64,000 nucleotides of DNA from NCBI GenBank assembly GCA_017481875.1, contig JAFUOP010000016.1:1-64000 (forward strand). The letters are read 5' to 3'. The notes beneath the pieces are model-generated. The model worked only from the letters and a program-made list of their open reading frames with translations. It had not been told where the DNA came from and made no database searches. Position numbers and translations under genes: made by a program. Positions 46,240 to 55,500 of the stretch are shown here, one piece after another; position 1 is the stretch's first letter; each line of letters opens with the position of its first letter. The DNA comes from Bacteroidaceae bacterium (GTDB taxonomy: Bacteria; Bacteroidota; Bacteroidia; Bacteroidales; Bacteroidaceae).

Positions 46240-47679
46240 TCAGTCGAATAAAGAGTCCATTGTTATGACATTTTGGATACGACCGCTATATTCGTTCTTT
46301 GTAAGTCCATAGGTGGTTACCAGCGTTGTATGCAATGCCTTGCGACATTTTGTTTCATTGGCAAAAACATCCAACTTGCGTCGCAGTTCCGCATCATATT
46401 TCTTGTCAATGGTGTAGTTGGAGGTGGAATACTTCATTTCGCAAACATTCACAACCCTGTCTGCCCTGTCTATAAGCATATCTATTTGCGCTCTATCTCC
46501 TTCTGTCAGTTTGCTTCGCCAAGGAGAAATTTCTGCCTGCACGGCTGCTATGCCCAATGCCTGTTTTATCTTCTCGCGGTGCACAAAGCATACCTCTTCA
46601 AAAGCAAAGCCACGCCAAGCGTTCAAGGCCGGCGACATAAGATTGTTTTTCCAGTAGTTTGGCCCGGCATTCTTCTTGTCGATAAAGTAAAGATAGAACA
46701 ATGTGTACAGGTCGGTGAGTTTGTAATATACCTCACGCAGCGAGTGGTTGTAATATACATAGGACATGATAAAGTCGCTGCTCTCCAATGCTCGGAGCAT
46801 TTTTGTCAATCCACCGCCGTATGGCAGCCCGGTTTCCTTTGCAATCTCCTCCCTTGTATATCCTTCACGTTTTCGTGATAGTAGTTTTATTATTTTTATA
46901 TATTTTTCCGGCGATGCAAAAAGCGAGGCGTACAAGCGGTCAAATTCACCTCTCAGTTTCCCTTTTTTGTCAAAGAAGAGGCGGTCTATATTCTGTGTGA
47001 GGCTTTCACTCTTATCTATATAAGAAAGGTAATATGGTATTCCGCCCATTGCCATATAACATTGCAATTGCTCGTAACGGTCCATAATGATGCCCTCGTT
47101 GTTCATATACTCCTCACACTCACCAAGGGTAAACGGAGAAAGGCGCATTTCGTAGGTTGTACGCCCGTAAAGTCCACCTTTGTTTTGTAGAAGTTTGTCG
47201 GAAATCCACGATGTTGCAGAGCCGCACACAATGAGCATAATATGTTTTTGCCCTGCGGCCCAACCATTCCAAAAATGCTCAAAAGCTGTAATGAAACCCG
47301 AACGCGGGGTATCCATCCACGGCAGTTCATCTATAAAAACAACCAGCCTTTTATCTTTACCTTTACTCTCGAGTAAAGTGATGAGCATCTCAAAAGCCTC
47401 GAACCAATCTTTCGGTTTTTTCTCAACATCTACTGCACCATAGCGTTTCAAAGAGTGATAGAACGCTTGCAGTTGTTTCTCTGCTAAATATTCATCTTCA
47501 AGTTCTATTGGCGAAAGTGCAGTGTGGTAAAAATCCAATCTATCCTGAAAAAATTCTCTCACAAGATATGTCTTACCCACTCGCCTTCTTCCGTAAACAA
47601 CCACGAACTCGGCCTTGTTTGAATTGTAAACCTGCTCCAGTTCCTTTTGCTCTTTTTTGCGACCAATTATACCCTCCAT
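46240..47679 (-). CDS. Archaeal-type AAA ATPase with DUF234/PD-(D/E)XK-like C-terminus
   Basis: A 479-residue cytoplasmic protein. Walker A YGRRRVGKTYL near 25, Walker B LVVFIDELPWMD near 118, a sensor region IVCGSATSWI and a winged-helix segment (about 270-330, REGYTREEIAKETGLP) are followed by a DUF234 domain. In that domain GDRAQIDMLIDR then VCEMKYS resembles a nuclease core (D, then ExK). The start MEGIIGRKKEQ is chosen because the promoter box lies just before it. Such ATPases are patchily distributed and of unknown function, and often lie in variable regions. Two 41-bp repeats cover its promoter. Confidence 0.88.
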   Translation of the reverse strand: MEGIIGRKKEQKELEQVYNSNKAEFVVVYGRRRVGKTYLVREFFQDRLDFYHTALSPIELEDEYLAEKQLQAFYHSLKRYGAVDVEKKPKDWFEAFEMLITLLESKGKDKRLVVFIDELPWMDTPRSGFITAFEHFWNGWAAGQKHIMLIVCGSATSWISDKLLQNKGGLYGRTTYEMRLSPFTLGECEEYMNNEGIIMDRYEQLQCYMAMGGIPYYLSYIDKSESLTQNIDRLFFDKKGKLRGEFDRLYASLFASPEKYIKIIKLLSRKREGYTREEIAKETGLPYGGGLTKMLRALESSDFIMSYVYYNHSLREVYYKLTDLYTLFYLYFIDKKNAGPNYWKNNLMSPALNAWRGFAFEEVCFVHREKIKQALGIAAVQAEISPWRSKLTEGDRAQIDMLIDRADRVVNVCEMKYSTSNYTIDKKYDAELRRKLDVFANETKCRKALHTTLVTTYGLTKNEYSGRIQNVITMDSLFD

Positions 47680-47687
47680 AGTTCTAT

Positions 47688-47728
47688 TATTTTGCCACAA
47701 AGATACTAAAAATTTATTTCGTGGCAAG
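47688..47728. repeat. 41-bp tandem repeat, copy 1 (covers ATPase promoter)
   Basis: The unit starts TATTTTGCCACAAAGATA and ends TTTATTTCGTGGCAAG. Inside it TTGCCAC and GTGGCAA form a dyad. Copy 2 is at 47741-47781, 53 bases on. The start of the ATPase gene lies 9 bases away. Confidence 0.8.
47698..47728 (-). promoter_or_regulatory. Promoter of the ATPase gene inside repeat copy 1
   Basis: On the minus strand CTTG (47728-47725), 19 bases, then TATCTTTG (47705-47698), 19 bases before the start codon. Both boxes lie in the repeat dyad, so a protein bound there would cover the promoter. Confidence 0.6.
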
Positions 47729-47740
47729 TTTATATCGGTT

Positions 47741-47781
47741 TATTTTGCCATAAAGACATTGAAAACTTATTTCGTGGCAGG
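47741..47781. repeat. 41-bp tandem repeat, copy 2
   Basis: The same unit as 47688-47728, about 80% identical, with the outer TTGCCA and GTGGCA best kept. Its -7 position has changed (TGTCTTTA), so it is more likely a second operator than a second promoter. Confidence 0.75.
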
Positions 47782-48132
47782 ATAAAAAAAGGACCACCTT
47801 ACCACATAGCTCTCCGCTACGGGTTTGGTGGTTTAATAGTTTGGTACGTTCATCAAAGGGACTAAAGCCTCAATGATTACTTGCACCTCGCTATTCTTCC
47901 AATAAAATATAGACGCTCTTCGCCCTTCTATATCTTATCAGGTATATAATTGTTTTTATTGTTTGTTAGTTGCTATGTCCCCTCTTGTTAAAGGTCGGAC
48001 TATAGCTCTTTCTATTTATAAGGCGGTCAAGGGTTTTGAGACGGAGAAAAAATGCAGGCTTTTAATCGTTTTTTATCTACAATATTCTATCCTTGCAAAC
48101 GGTATGTTTCTATCATTGCTACTAAAAATTTT
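47782..48132. other. Intergenic stretch without a recognised gene
   Basis: About 350 bases between the ATPase repeats and the aminopeptidase promoter. An imperfect hairpin (about 47792-47833) is visible. A 65-codon frame at 47963-48160 runs over the aminopeptidase promoter and has no protein character. It may be old accessory DNA. I see no RNA gene. Confidence 0.4.
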
Positions 48133-48140
48133 TATCTTTG
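48133..48140 (+). promoter_or_regulatory. Candidate -7 box for the M1 aminopeptidase gene
   Basis: TATCTTTG followed by CG, 114 bases before the start codon at 48255, giving a long leader. Confidence 0.45.
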
Positions 48141-48254
48141 CGGTAAACAGCAATTCGTAACTCTTTTTTTTACTATTTTTATACCCCGAATTTGAACTGT
48201 GATGGGCGTGATGCCCTGTGTGCCGTTTTAAAAACTGTTTATGGTATATTGTTT

Positions 48255-50771
48255 ATGAAAAACATAATAAAAACAATTGCTTTGGTGTTGCTTTGTGTAC
48301 TGTATGCGGCTTGTGCCGGGCAGGGCGGTAATGAGTCCCTTTACTGTGCAGGCGTGTCGCAGCAACTTGCCGAGCATCGTGCGCAGAATATCTCCGATGT
48401 ACATTATTCGCTATCCTTCTCAATCCCTTATGAAAAGGATAGTGCTGTGGTTGGCTGTGCCGAAATCTCTTTTAAAATAGCAGCCCCGCAGGAAGTTGTC
48501 CTCGATTTCAGGGATTTGCAGAATGTGAGCAGTGTGGCGGTGAATGGCACAGCCTTGCAGCCTGTTTTGTGCAACGAACATATAATTCTGCCTGCTACGG
48601 CAATGGTGGCAGGCGAGAATAGCGTTTTGCTCTCTTTTGTTGCCGGCAACCAATCGCTTAACAGGAATAACGAGTATCTATATACTCTTTTTGTGCCCGA
48701 CCGTGCCCGCACGGCCTTCCCCTGCTTCGACCAGCCATCGATGAAGGCTCTTTTTGAGCTTACACTCGAGATTCCTGCTGAGTGGGTGGCCGTGTCCAAT
48801 ACTGCAGTGGTTACCGATAGCGTGGTGGGTGGCCGAAGGCTGGTCTCCTTTGGCCGAACCGAGCCGTTGAGCACCTATCTTTTCTCTTTTGTTGCGGGCA
48901 AGTTCAGCCACAGCACGTATAACGATAAAGGACGCACCATCACTGCCTATCACCGCGAGACCGATGCGGCACGTGTGGCGCAGCTGCCTGTGATATTCAA
49001 TCAGGTGGTGGCATCGCTCGATTGGCTCGAGGAATACACCGGTATTGCCTACCCCTTTGCAAAATACGATTTTGTTATTCTCCCCGGCTTCCAATACGGT
49101 GGTATGGAGCACACAGGGGCCACCCTCTACAATGATGCAGCCCTCTTCCTCGGTGCGCACCCGACACCCGACGAGGTGCTCTCCCGTGCCCAAATCATAG
49201 CCCACGAAACTGCACATATGTGGTTCGGCGACTTGGTTACAATGGAGTGGTTCGATGATGTGTGGACAAAAGAGGTCTTTGCCAACTACTTCGAGGCGCG
49301 TATGACGGAGCCGCTCTTCCCGCAGGTGAATCACCGCCTTGAGCGGTTACGCCGTGTGGTGGTTTCGGCAATGAGCGAGGACCGCACAATGGGCACCACG
49401 CCCATAAAGCAGCCGCTTGGCAATTTAAACGATGCCGGGCTTGTCTATAGCAATATAATATATGACAAAGCACCCGTGATGCTCGAAAAACTTGTGGAGA
49501 TAATGGGTGAAGACGCCTTCCGCGAGGGGGTGCGCGACTATCTACACCGTTTTTCCTATGGCAACGCCACGTGGGAAGGATTGATAGATATCTTCGATTC
49601 CAAGTGCAGTGCCGACTTGCGTGCATTCAGCAACGCGTGGGTGCACGAACGTGGTATGCCGCACATATCTTTTTTGCTCGACGGGCAAAATCTTGTCGTG
49701 CGCCAGAGCGACCCTCTGGGCCGTGGGCTTGTGTGGCCGCAGCGTTTTAATGTGCGGCTTGTGGGCGACACGGTGTGCGATGTGAGGGTAAGCATTGCCG
49801 ATACCCTGCAGGTGGTGTCTCTGCCGTGCAAGGCGCAATATATATTGCCCAATAGCGATGGGCGTGGCTATGGTTATTTCCGCCCCTGCGACGGTAGCAT
49901 AGCATGGTTGCTCTCCAATTGGTGGAAGATAGATGACGAGGTATGTCGTCAGGCGCAGTTGATAAACCTTCACGAGTGCTACCAACTGGGTGTTGTAGAG
50001 GCCACGGAATGGATAAATTCTGTTATTGCCGGCCTTGAGGTGGAGAGCGATGCACTTGTGGCATCTACTCTGTGCAGTTATCTTCCGTTGCCATTGAGCG
50101 AGTTACGGGATAGTGCTCTGGAGCAGCGTTTGCTTGCTTTGTCGCAGAATCACAGCTTGGCGTCGTGTCGGCTCCAGTTGTTGCGCACCTTGGTGTCGTC
50201 GGCCTCTTCGCCTGCAGTGTGCAACTATATATACAATGTGTGGGAGGGTGGTGCACACCCATTGGCAAGCGAGAGCGATTATATGAATATGGCCTACGAG
50301 CTTGCTTTGCACTACCCTCAAAAATATCAATATATTGTGGAGAAACAGGCTACCCGAATAAAGAACCCCGACAGAGCACGGCAGTTTGCCTTTATATCGC
50401 AGGCTGTGAACCCGTCGGTAGCCGAGCAGGAGCGGTTGTTTAATCATCTGCTCACGCCCGAAGGCCGCCGCACCGAGCCGTGGGCCATAAAAGCTCTCTC
50501 GCTCCTGTGCCACCCGTCGCGCGAGAAACAGGCGGTAAAATATATCCGCCCTGCGCTCGATGCCTTGCAGGGGATACAGCGCACCAACGATATATTCTTC
50601 CCCACACGCTGGGTAAGGGCTCTGTTGCGTCCCTGCAGGAGTGCTGCTGCCGCTGCCGCCCTCAACGGTTTCTTGAGCGACAACCCAGCCTACCCCCCAT
50701 TGCTCAAAAGCAAAATATTGCAAGCCGCGTGGCTGCTCTACAGGGCACAAGGCATCACTCCCACCTATTAA
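48255..50771 (+). CDS. M1-family aminopeptidase, lipoprotein
   Basis: An 838-residue zinc aminopeptidase with a lipoprotein signal (MKNIIKTIAL, YAAC). An N-terminal beta domain (about 40-215) precedes the catalytic domain with HETAH (317-321), the third ligand Glu in WTKEVFANYFE near 340, and a C-terminal helical ERAP1-like domain (about 560-838). The exopeptidase motif reads GGMEH where GxMEN is the norm. The ATG at 48255 starts the signal peptide; the frame opens earlier, at 48192, without one. Its last 17 bases overlap the end of the gene opposite. Confidence 0.92.
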   Translation: MKNIIKTIALVLLCVLYAACAGQGGNESLYCAGVSQQLAEHRAQNISDVHYSLSFSIPYEKDSAVVGCAEISFKIAAPQEVVLDFRDLQNVSSVAVNGTALQPVLCNEHIILPATAMVAGENSVLLSFVAGNQSLNRNNEYLYTLFVPDRARTAFPCFDQPSMKALFELTLEIPAEWVAVSNTAVVTDSVVGGRRLVSFGRTEPLSTYLFSFVAGKFSHSTYNDKGRTITAYHRETDAARVAQLPVIFNQVVASLDWLEEYTGIAYPFAKYDFVILPGFQYGGMEHTGATLYNDAALFLGAHPTPDEVLSRAQIIAHETAHMWFGDLVTMEWFDDVWTKEVFANYFEARMTEPLFPQVNHRLERLRRVVVSAMSEDRTMGTTPIKQPLGNLNDAGLVYSNIIYDKAPVMLEKLVEIMGEDAFREGVRDYLHRFSYGNATWEGLIDIFDSKCSADLRAFSNAWVHERGMPHISFLLDGQNLVVRQSDPLGRGLVWPQRFNVRLVGDTVCDVRVSIADTLQVVSLPCKAQYILPNSDGRGYGYFRPCDGSIAWLLSNWWKIDDEVCRQAQLINLHECYQLGVVEATEWINSVIAGLEVESDALVASTLCSYLPLPLSELRDSALEQRLLALSQNHSLASCRLQLLRTLVSSASSPAVCNYIYNVWEGGAHPLASESDYMNMAYELALHYPQKYQYIVEKQATRIKNPDRARQFAFISQAVNPSVAEQERLFNHLLTPEGRRTEPWAIKALSLLCHPSREKQAVKYIRPALDALQGIQRTNDIFFPTRWVRALLRPCRSAAAAAALNGFLSDNPAYPPLLKSKILQAAWLLYRAQGITPTY

Positions 50772-51249
50772 CCCAATGCTTTTCTATAAGCGGTTGCAGC
50801 TCGGCGGGGTCGCCGAGCTTCGCTTTTTTGCACTCTTCCATTATGTAGTCGCGCAGCTCGGTGGGGAAATCTTTGGCCTTTTCCCAATACTCTATGCGCC
50901 CCATCCAAGAGCCGTGGAAGGTAGTGTCGCTGGTTAGTGTTAGTTCCCCTTTTCGCCCGCACTCGGTATATTCTCCATTGCGGTATATGTATGTGCAGTA
51001 CAGGTAGGGCATAATTTTGTACGCACCGCTGCGTAGCTTGCTCACCTGAGCACTATAGTATTTACCATCGTCGCCAAAAATCTTTATAGATGCAAAGTCG
51101 TTGTCAAAGTAGCGGTCGCCCACGCTATACGACTTGTATATCCACACCCCTTTGAGTGCGTCGGCCGGTATTGTCTGTGCGTGTGCGCAGGCAATGATAT
51201 GCGCAAAAATGCATAGCAACAAAAAATGTTTAATAATACCTCTTTTCAT
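50755..51249 (-). CDS. Small secreted lipocalin-like protein (DUF4488-like)
   Basis: A 164-residue exported protein with signal peptide (ending ACAHAQ). KGVWIYKSYSVG, then GDDGKYYSAQ, ELTLTSDTTFHGSWMGRIEYWEK, look like a small eight-stranded barrel of the lipocalin or DUF4488 type. It resembles the periplasmic sensor part of the regulator encoded 42 bases upstream on the same strand. It may bind the same ligand or modulate the regulator; this is inference. Its 3' end overlaps the aminopeptidase gene by 17 bases. Confidence 0.7.
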   Translation of the reverse strand: MKRGIIKHFLLLCIFAHIIACAHAQTIPADALKGVWIYKSYSVGDRYFDNDFASIKIFGDDGKYYSAQVSKLRSGAYKIMPYLYCTYIYRNGEYTECGRKGELTLTSDTTFHGSWMGRIEYWEKAKDFPTELRDYIMEECKKAKLGDPAELQPLIEKHWVNRWE

Positions 51250-51291
51250 AATTGTTTCATTTAACGTTAATAAAGGTGTTTTTTATCTCTG

Positions 51292-52323
51292 TCATAGTGT
51301 TGCAATGAAATTGTCCCACTCCTTTGAACTCCCTTTCTTGCCGAACACTTTGTAGTATAGGCGGCTGCGAGTGCTGCTTATGCTACTTGTCTCTTTGCAT
51401 AGAATGGTTGCTATCTGTGAAGGTGGAACGCCTATTTTCAGCAGCAGACATACTCGGAACTCGTGTACGGACATATGGCATAAGTGGCGCAAGCGGCTTG
51501 TGAAACTCGGATATACAGGTTTCAGCTTTTGCTCAAGTTCATAGAACTCCTCATCTTTCAATATTTCGCCACGTTCAATGCGTCCCAGCAATATTCTATA
51601 GTACTCTGAACCAAAGAAATCCTGTTCCACTTGTTGCATTGCCATTGCCACAGGCTGTGGGAGCAGGTTGTTCTGCTCGCGTATCTGCTCCAGTTCCTGC
51701 TTTATTACTATGTTCTTTTTGAATGCCTGCCACCCGTAGAGGGCAAGAATGCCGATGAAAAGGAGAGAAATTGTGAGTAGATATATAAGCTCGTTGTTGG
51801 TGCGGCGCAGTTCCCGTTCCGATGTGGATAGTACAAAATTGGTGGTGGCACTGTCGCGCTTGTCTATATTGTGTTTTACAATGTTTTTAATCTCATTTCG
51901 TCTGTGGTTGCTCATTGTATTTACCTTTACCCACGTCTCCAGTTCCAAATTGTTTTGTACGGTGTAGGTGGTGTCGTTTACGAAACTCATATACATCATA
52001 AAACGCCCATTCTCTACAAGTAGCGTGTCGCTGTTGTCGTGTACAAATGTGTATTTTGCCATCTCTTGTGGAATAACAATCATATCGCTCCCTGCCGATA
52101 ACAGTTCTACGTGGTAAAATGTACTGTCGGGCTCATAAATTTTACATCGGGTGTAGCCTTGCTTGTCGGGGTAGGCATATGTGTATCCTGTGGGGAATGT
52201 AACCTTTTGCAAGGCCCACACCCCTGTCATTGTCAGCTCCTGTGTGTTCTTATCGCCACTGCTATTGCAGTTATAAAATAGAGTGGTCGCAAGCAGCAAT
52301 AGAGTGAAATCTGTTATTTTCAT
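51292..52323 (-). CDS. Membrane-anchored HTH regulator with periplasmic lipocalin-like sensor
   Basis: A 343-residue one-component regulator. An N-terminal signal (LLLLATTLFYNC) leads to a beta-rich domain (about 32-145, TGVWALQKVTFP to NNLELETWVKV). A short helical linker (to about 180) precedes a membrane helix (YLLTISLLFIGILALYGW) and a coiled-coil segment. The cytoplasmic C-terminus (about 265-343) has a LuxR/GerE-like helix-turn-helix (VCLLLKIGVPPSQIATILCK, SSTRSRLYYKVF). It has no kinase or receiver domain. Its gene is divergent from the GH95 fucosidase, a likely target. Confidence 0.78.
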   Translation of the reverse strand: MKITDFTLLLLATTLFYNCNSSGDKNTQELTMTGVWALQKVTFPTGYTYAYPDKQGYTRCKIYEPDSTFYHVELLSAGSDMIVIPQEMAKYTFVHDNSDTLLVENGRFMMYMSFVNDTTYTVQNNLELETWVKVNTMSNHRRNEIKNIVKHNIDKRDSATTNFVLSTSERELRRTNNELIYLLTISLLFIGILALYGWQAFKKNIVIKQELEQIREQNNLLPQPVAMAMQQVEQDFFGSEYYRILLGRIERGEILKDEEFYELEQKLKPVYPSFTSRLRHLCHMSVHEFRVCLLLKIGVPPSQIATILCKETSSISSTRSRLYYKVFGKKGSSKEWDNFIATL

Positions 52324-52387
52324 TGCATACGGTTTATGTCTGTGGCAAATTTATATAATAGTGATTGTAAATTCATTGGCTTTGCTT

Positions 52388-52402
52388 TGCAAAAAGTTTG
52401 CA
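52388..52402. promoter_or_regulatory. Dyad in the regulator-GH95 intergenic region
   Basis: TGCAAA-AAG-TTTGCA is a perfect 6+3+6 dyad, 65 bases before the regulator start and 175 before the GH95 start. It could be the operator of the membrane regulator. The 253-base region is A/T-rich and has no clear TAnnTTTG box toward GH95. Confidence 0.35.
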
Positions 52403-52576
52403 TTTCTGAATTATTGCATTTATATGGTCTATTGTTTAAATTTAATAGAACTTATTTGTATAAGTCGCAAAAATTTATCAATTTTACAAAGAAATTCCTT
52501 AATATAGCATAAACTACCCGTTTATGTGCAGGGGATTGTAAAAACAAAATCTATTAACTAACTAAATATCAACACT

Positions 52577-55500
52577 ATGATTAAAAGAATTTATACCCTT
52601 TTAATTGCGCTTTGCGCATTTGCTGCGGTTAAAGCGCAGGCACCTTCGCCCACCTTCTCAACAGAGGAGGCACCTGTATGGTATTATATCCAGTTCAAGA
52701 CAGGTGAGGCAATTCTTGGCGACCAGGGCGATGGCAACAACCTTCTCACAATGAAGGGAGCCGAAAGCCCCAACCAGTGGGCACTTATCGGAGATGCCGA
52801 CAATTTTTATCTAAAGAGCCGTTGGGGTAATTATGTCTATTACACCAACAGCAAGTTTACATCAAGTTCAACCAGTAAAACTCCGTTACGTCTTGTTTCA
52901 AGCCCCAATTATAATGGTTACTTTGAGATTCAGCGTACAGCTGCGGCCGGAAATAGCATGAACCAATGGGGTGGTGCCGGTGTCGGTAAAGAGCTTGGCG
53001 AGTGGAATGCGGGCGACGTGAATAATCCCATCTCTTTTGTAACAGAGATGCCTGCTCCCGTGCCTGATTATTTCAGCTACGAGGACGCTCCCGAGTATTA
53101 TTATATACAGTTTGCCAATGGCGAGAATCTTCTCGTAGATAATGGCGATGGCGCGAATATCACGACCGCGCTTGTTAAAAACGAGACAAAAAACCAGTGG
53201 ATGATGATGGGTAGCCCCTCAATGTTCTATATGAAGAGCCAGGCCGGCAATTGGGTATATTACGACGAGGGCAACAACCTCTTTACCACATCATCTACAA
53301 GCCGCACACCCTTGCGCCTTGTTACTACCGGCAATGCTACATATCCCGGTTGCTACGAGATACAGCGCACTGCAGCATCTAATAAGTCAATGAACCAGAA
53401 TGGTGGTACTGCTGTAGGAGTAACCATTTGTGAATGGAATGCAGGCGACTCCAATAACCCCCTTACAATAAATTCCTGTGTTCCGCCCGTTCCTGCTATG
53501 AGTGAAGGCGACGACGAGTATTGGTATGTAATTCACTTCTTGGGGGTCGATCAATATCTCCGCGATGGTGAAGTGGGTACCGTTCCCGGGCACGTAGATC
53601 CCATTGTGAAGAAAGAGACACTTTGGAAGTTCACAGGGTCAAAGGACAATATGCAGATTATAAGCAACAGTGGCAAGTATTTAAGTATTGTAGATGATGC
53701 ACCCGTGCTTTCTGATGAGGCTTATGCTGCAGGTTTCAAATTGGTTGAAACAAACTATTCAACAAACCCCTATAAGTGGGAGATTCACTCAGCCGATGCC
53801 AATCTGTCAAAATATAAATTGCAGTTGGGAAAAGCATCGGGTAAGATAAAAGACCTTGCTCTTGCAAGTACCTCTAAAAGTGGTTACTACCCTGTTGTGT
53901 TTATGTCGCCCGATGATATAAGAGGCAATTACGACGATTTCTATGTTGCAGGTATCGAGGGCTATACCCCCGAGCACAAACACACATTGTGGTACACCAA
54001 ACCTGCTACCCTCACCGGTGTTTCAAATACTTGGATGGAATACTCTCTGCCCATTGGTAACGGCCAGTTCGGAGCTTCGCTCTTCGGTGGCGTGCAGACA
54101 GATGAAATTCAGTTCAATGAAAAAACTTTATGGAGTGGTGGCCCGTCGCAGTATGGTATATACGAGAACTTTGGTAGCGTGTTCGTAGATGATATGAGCT
54201 ACGAGTTTGGTTACGGAGCACAGAATGGTGTAACCGATTATTACCGTCAGCTCGACCTTGAAAATGCTACAGGTACCGTATGCTACAAAAACTCCGACAA
54301 GAGTGTTGAGTACAAGCGTGAGTATATTGCAAGCTACCCCGACAAAGCAGTTGTGTGGCGTTACACCGCAAGCGAGGAGGGCAAAATAAGTCTCCGTTTC
54401 TCAATGGCAAGCGGTGCCCCCGGCATTGTTGCCACAACTACCTACAGCGACGGAACAGCTTCGTTCAGCGGCTCATTACAGACAATCAGCTACGCTGCTC
54501 ATTTGAAGGTTGTTCCCGATGGTGGTACAATGAAAACAACCTCTAATGGAATTACTGTCGAGAATGCAAATTCAGTACTTGTGGTGCTTGTGGGTATCAC
54601 CGACTTTGTTGCCGACCAGGTATCGCACGTGTCGGGTCGCAAGGACGACCTTCCTGCCGATGCCGCAGCACAAGCCGATGCTGCAGCTTCACAGGGCTGG
54701 GAGTCGCTTTACAGCAAGCACGTTGCCGATTTTGAGCAATACTTTGGCCGTGTGTCGTTTGAAATTGCAGGTACCGAGAACGTAATGCCTACAAATGAAA
54801 TGGTTGATGCCTACAATGCAGGCTCAATGGCAGGTAACCTAATGCTCGAGCAACTATACTTCCATTATGGCCGTTATTTGGAAATATCTTCATCACGCGG
54901 TGTTGATTTGCCCAGTAACCTGCAGGGTATTTGGAATAACCGTTCCGATGCTCCTTGGCACTCCGATATTCACGCCAACATTAATGTGCAGATGAACTAT
55001 TGGCCTGCAGAGCCCACCAATTTGAGCGAGATGCACGTTCCCTTCCTCAACTATATTATAAATGAAGCATCGCAGCCCGAGTGGCAGAATAGAGCGAATA
55101 TAGCAGGCGAGAGCCGTGGTTGGACTTGCCTCACCGAGAACAATATCTTTGGCGGTATCAGTGGCTTTGCACCCAACTATGTAATTGCAAATGCTTGGTA
55201 CGGCACACACTTGTGGCAGCACTACCGTTACACCCTCGACAAGGAGTATCTTGCAAAAGCCTTCCCCGCAATGCTTGGTGCAGCGCAGTTCTGGGCCGAC
55301 CGTATGGTGCTTGCTGCCGACGGTACATACGAGTGCCCCAATGAGTACTCGCCCGAGCATGGTCCCGGCAGCGAGAATGCCGTTGCCCACGCACAGCAGA
55401 TTGTTTGGGAGGTACTCGACAACACAATTAAGGCTGCAGATATTCTTGGTGGCGTTGAGGCCGGCGTTATTACCGAAGCCGACTATAGCCTCATTACCGA

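Noticed and set aside
47792-47833. Imperfect hairpin downstream of the 41-bp repeats, considered as an IS end
   Set aside because: No partner terminal repeat, target duplication or transposase was seen within the gap.
47963-48160. 65-codon frame before the aminopeptidase gene
   Set aside because: It runs across the TATCTTTG promoter box and its second half is hydrophobic A/T-rich translation without family features.
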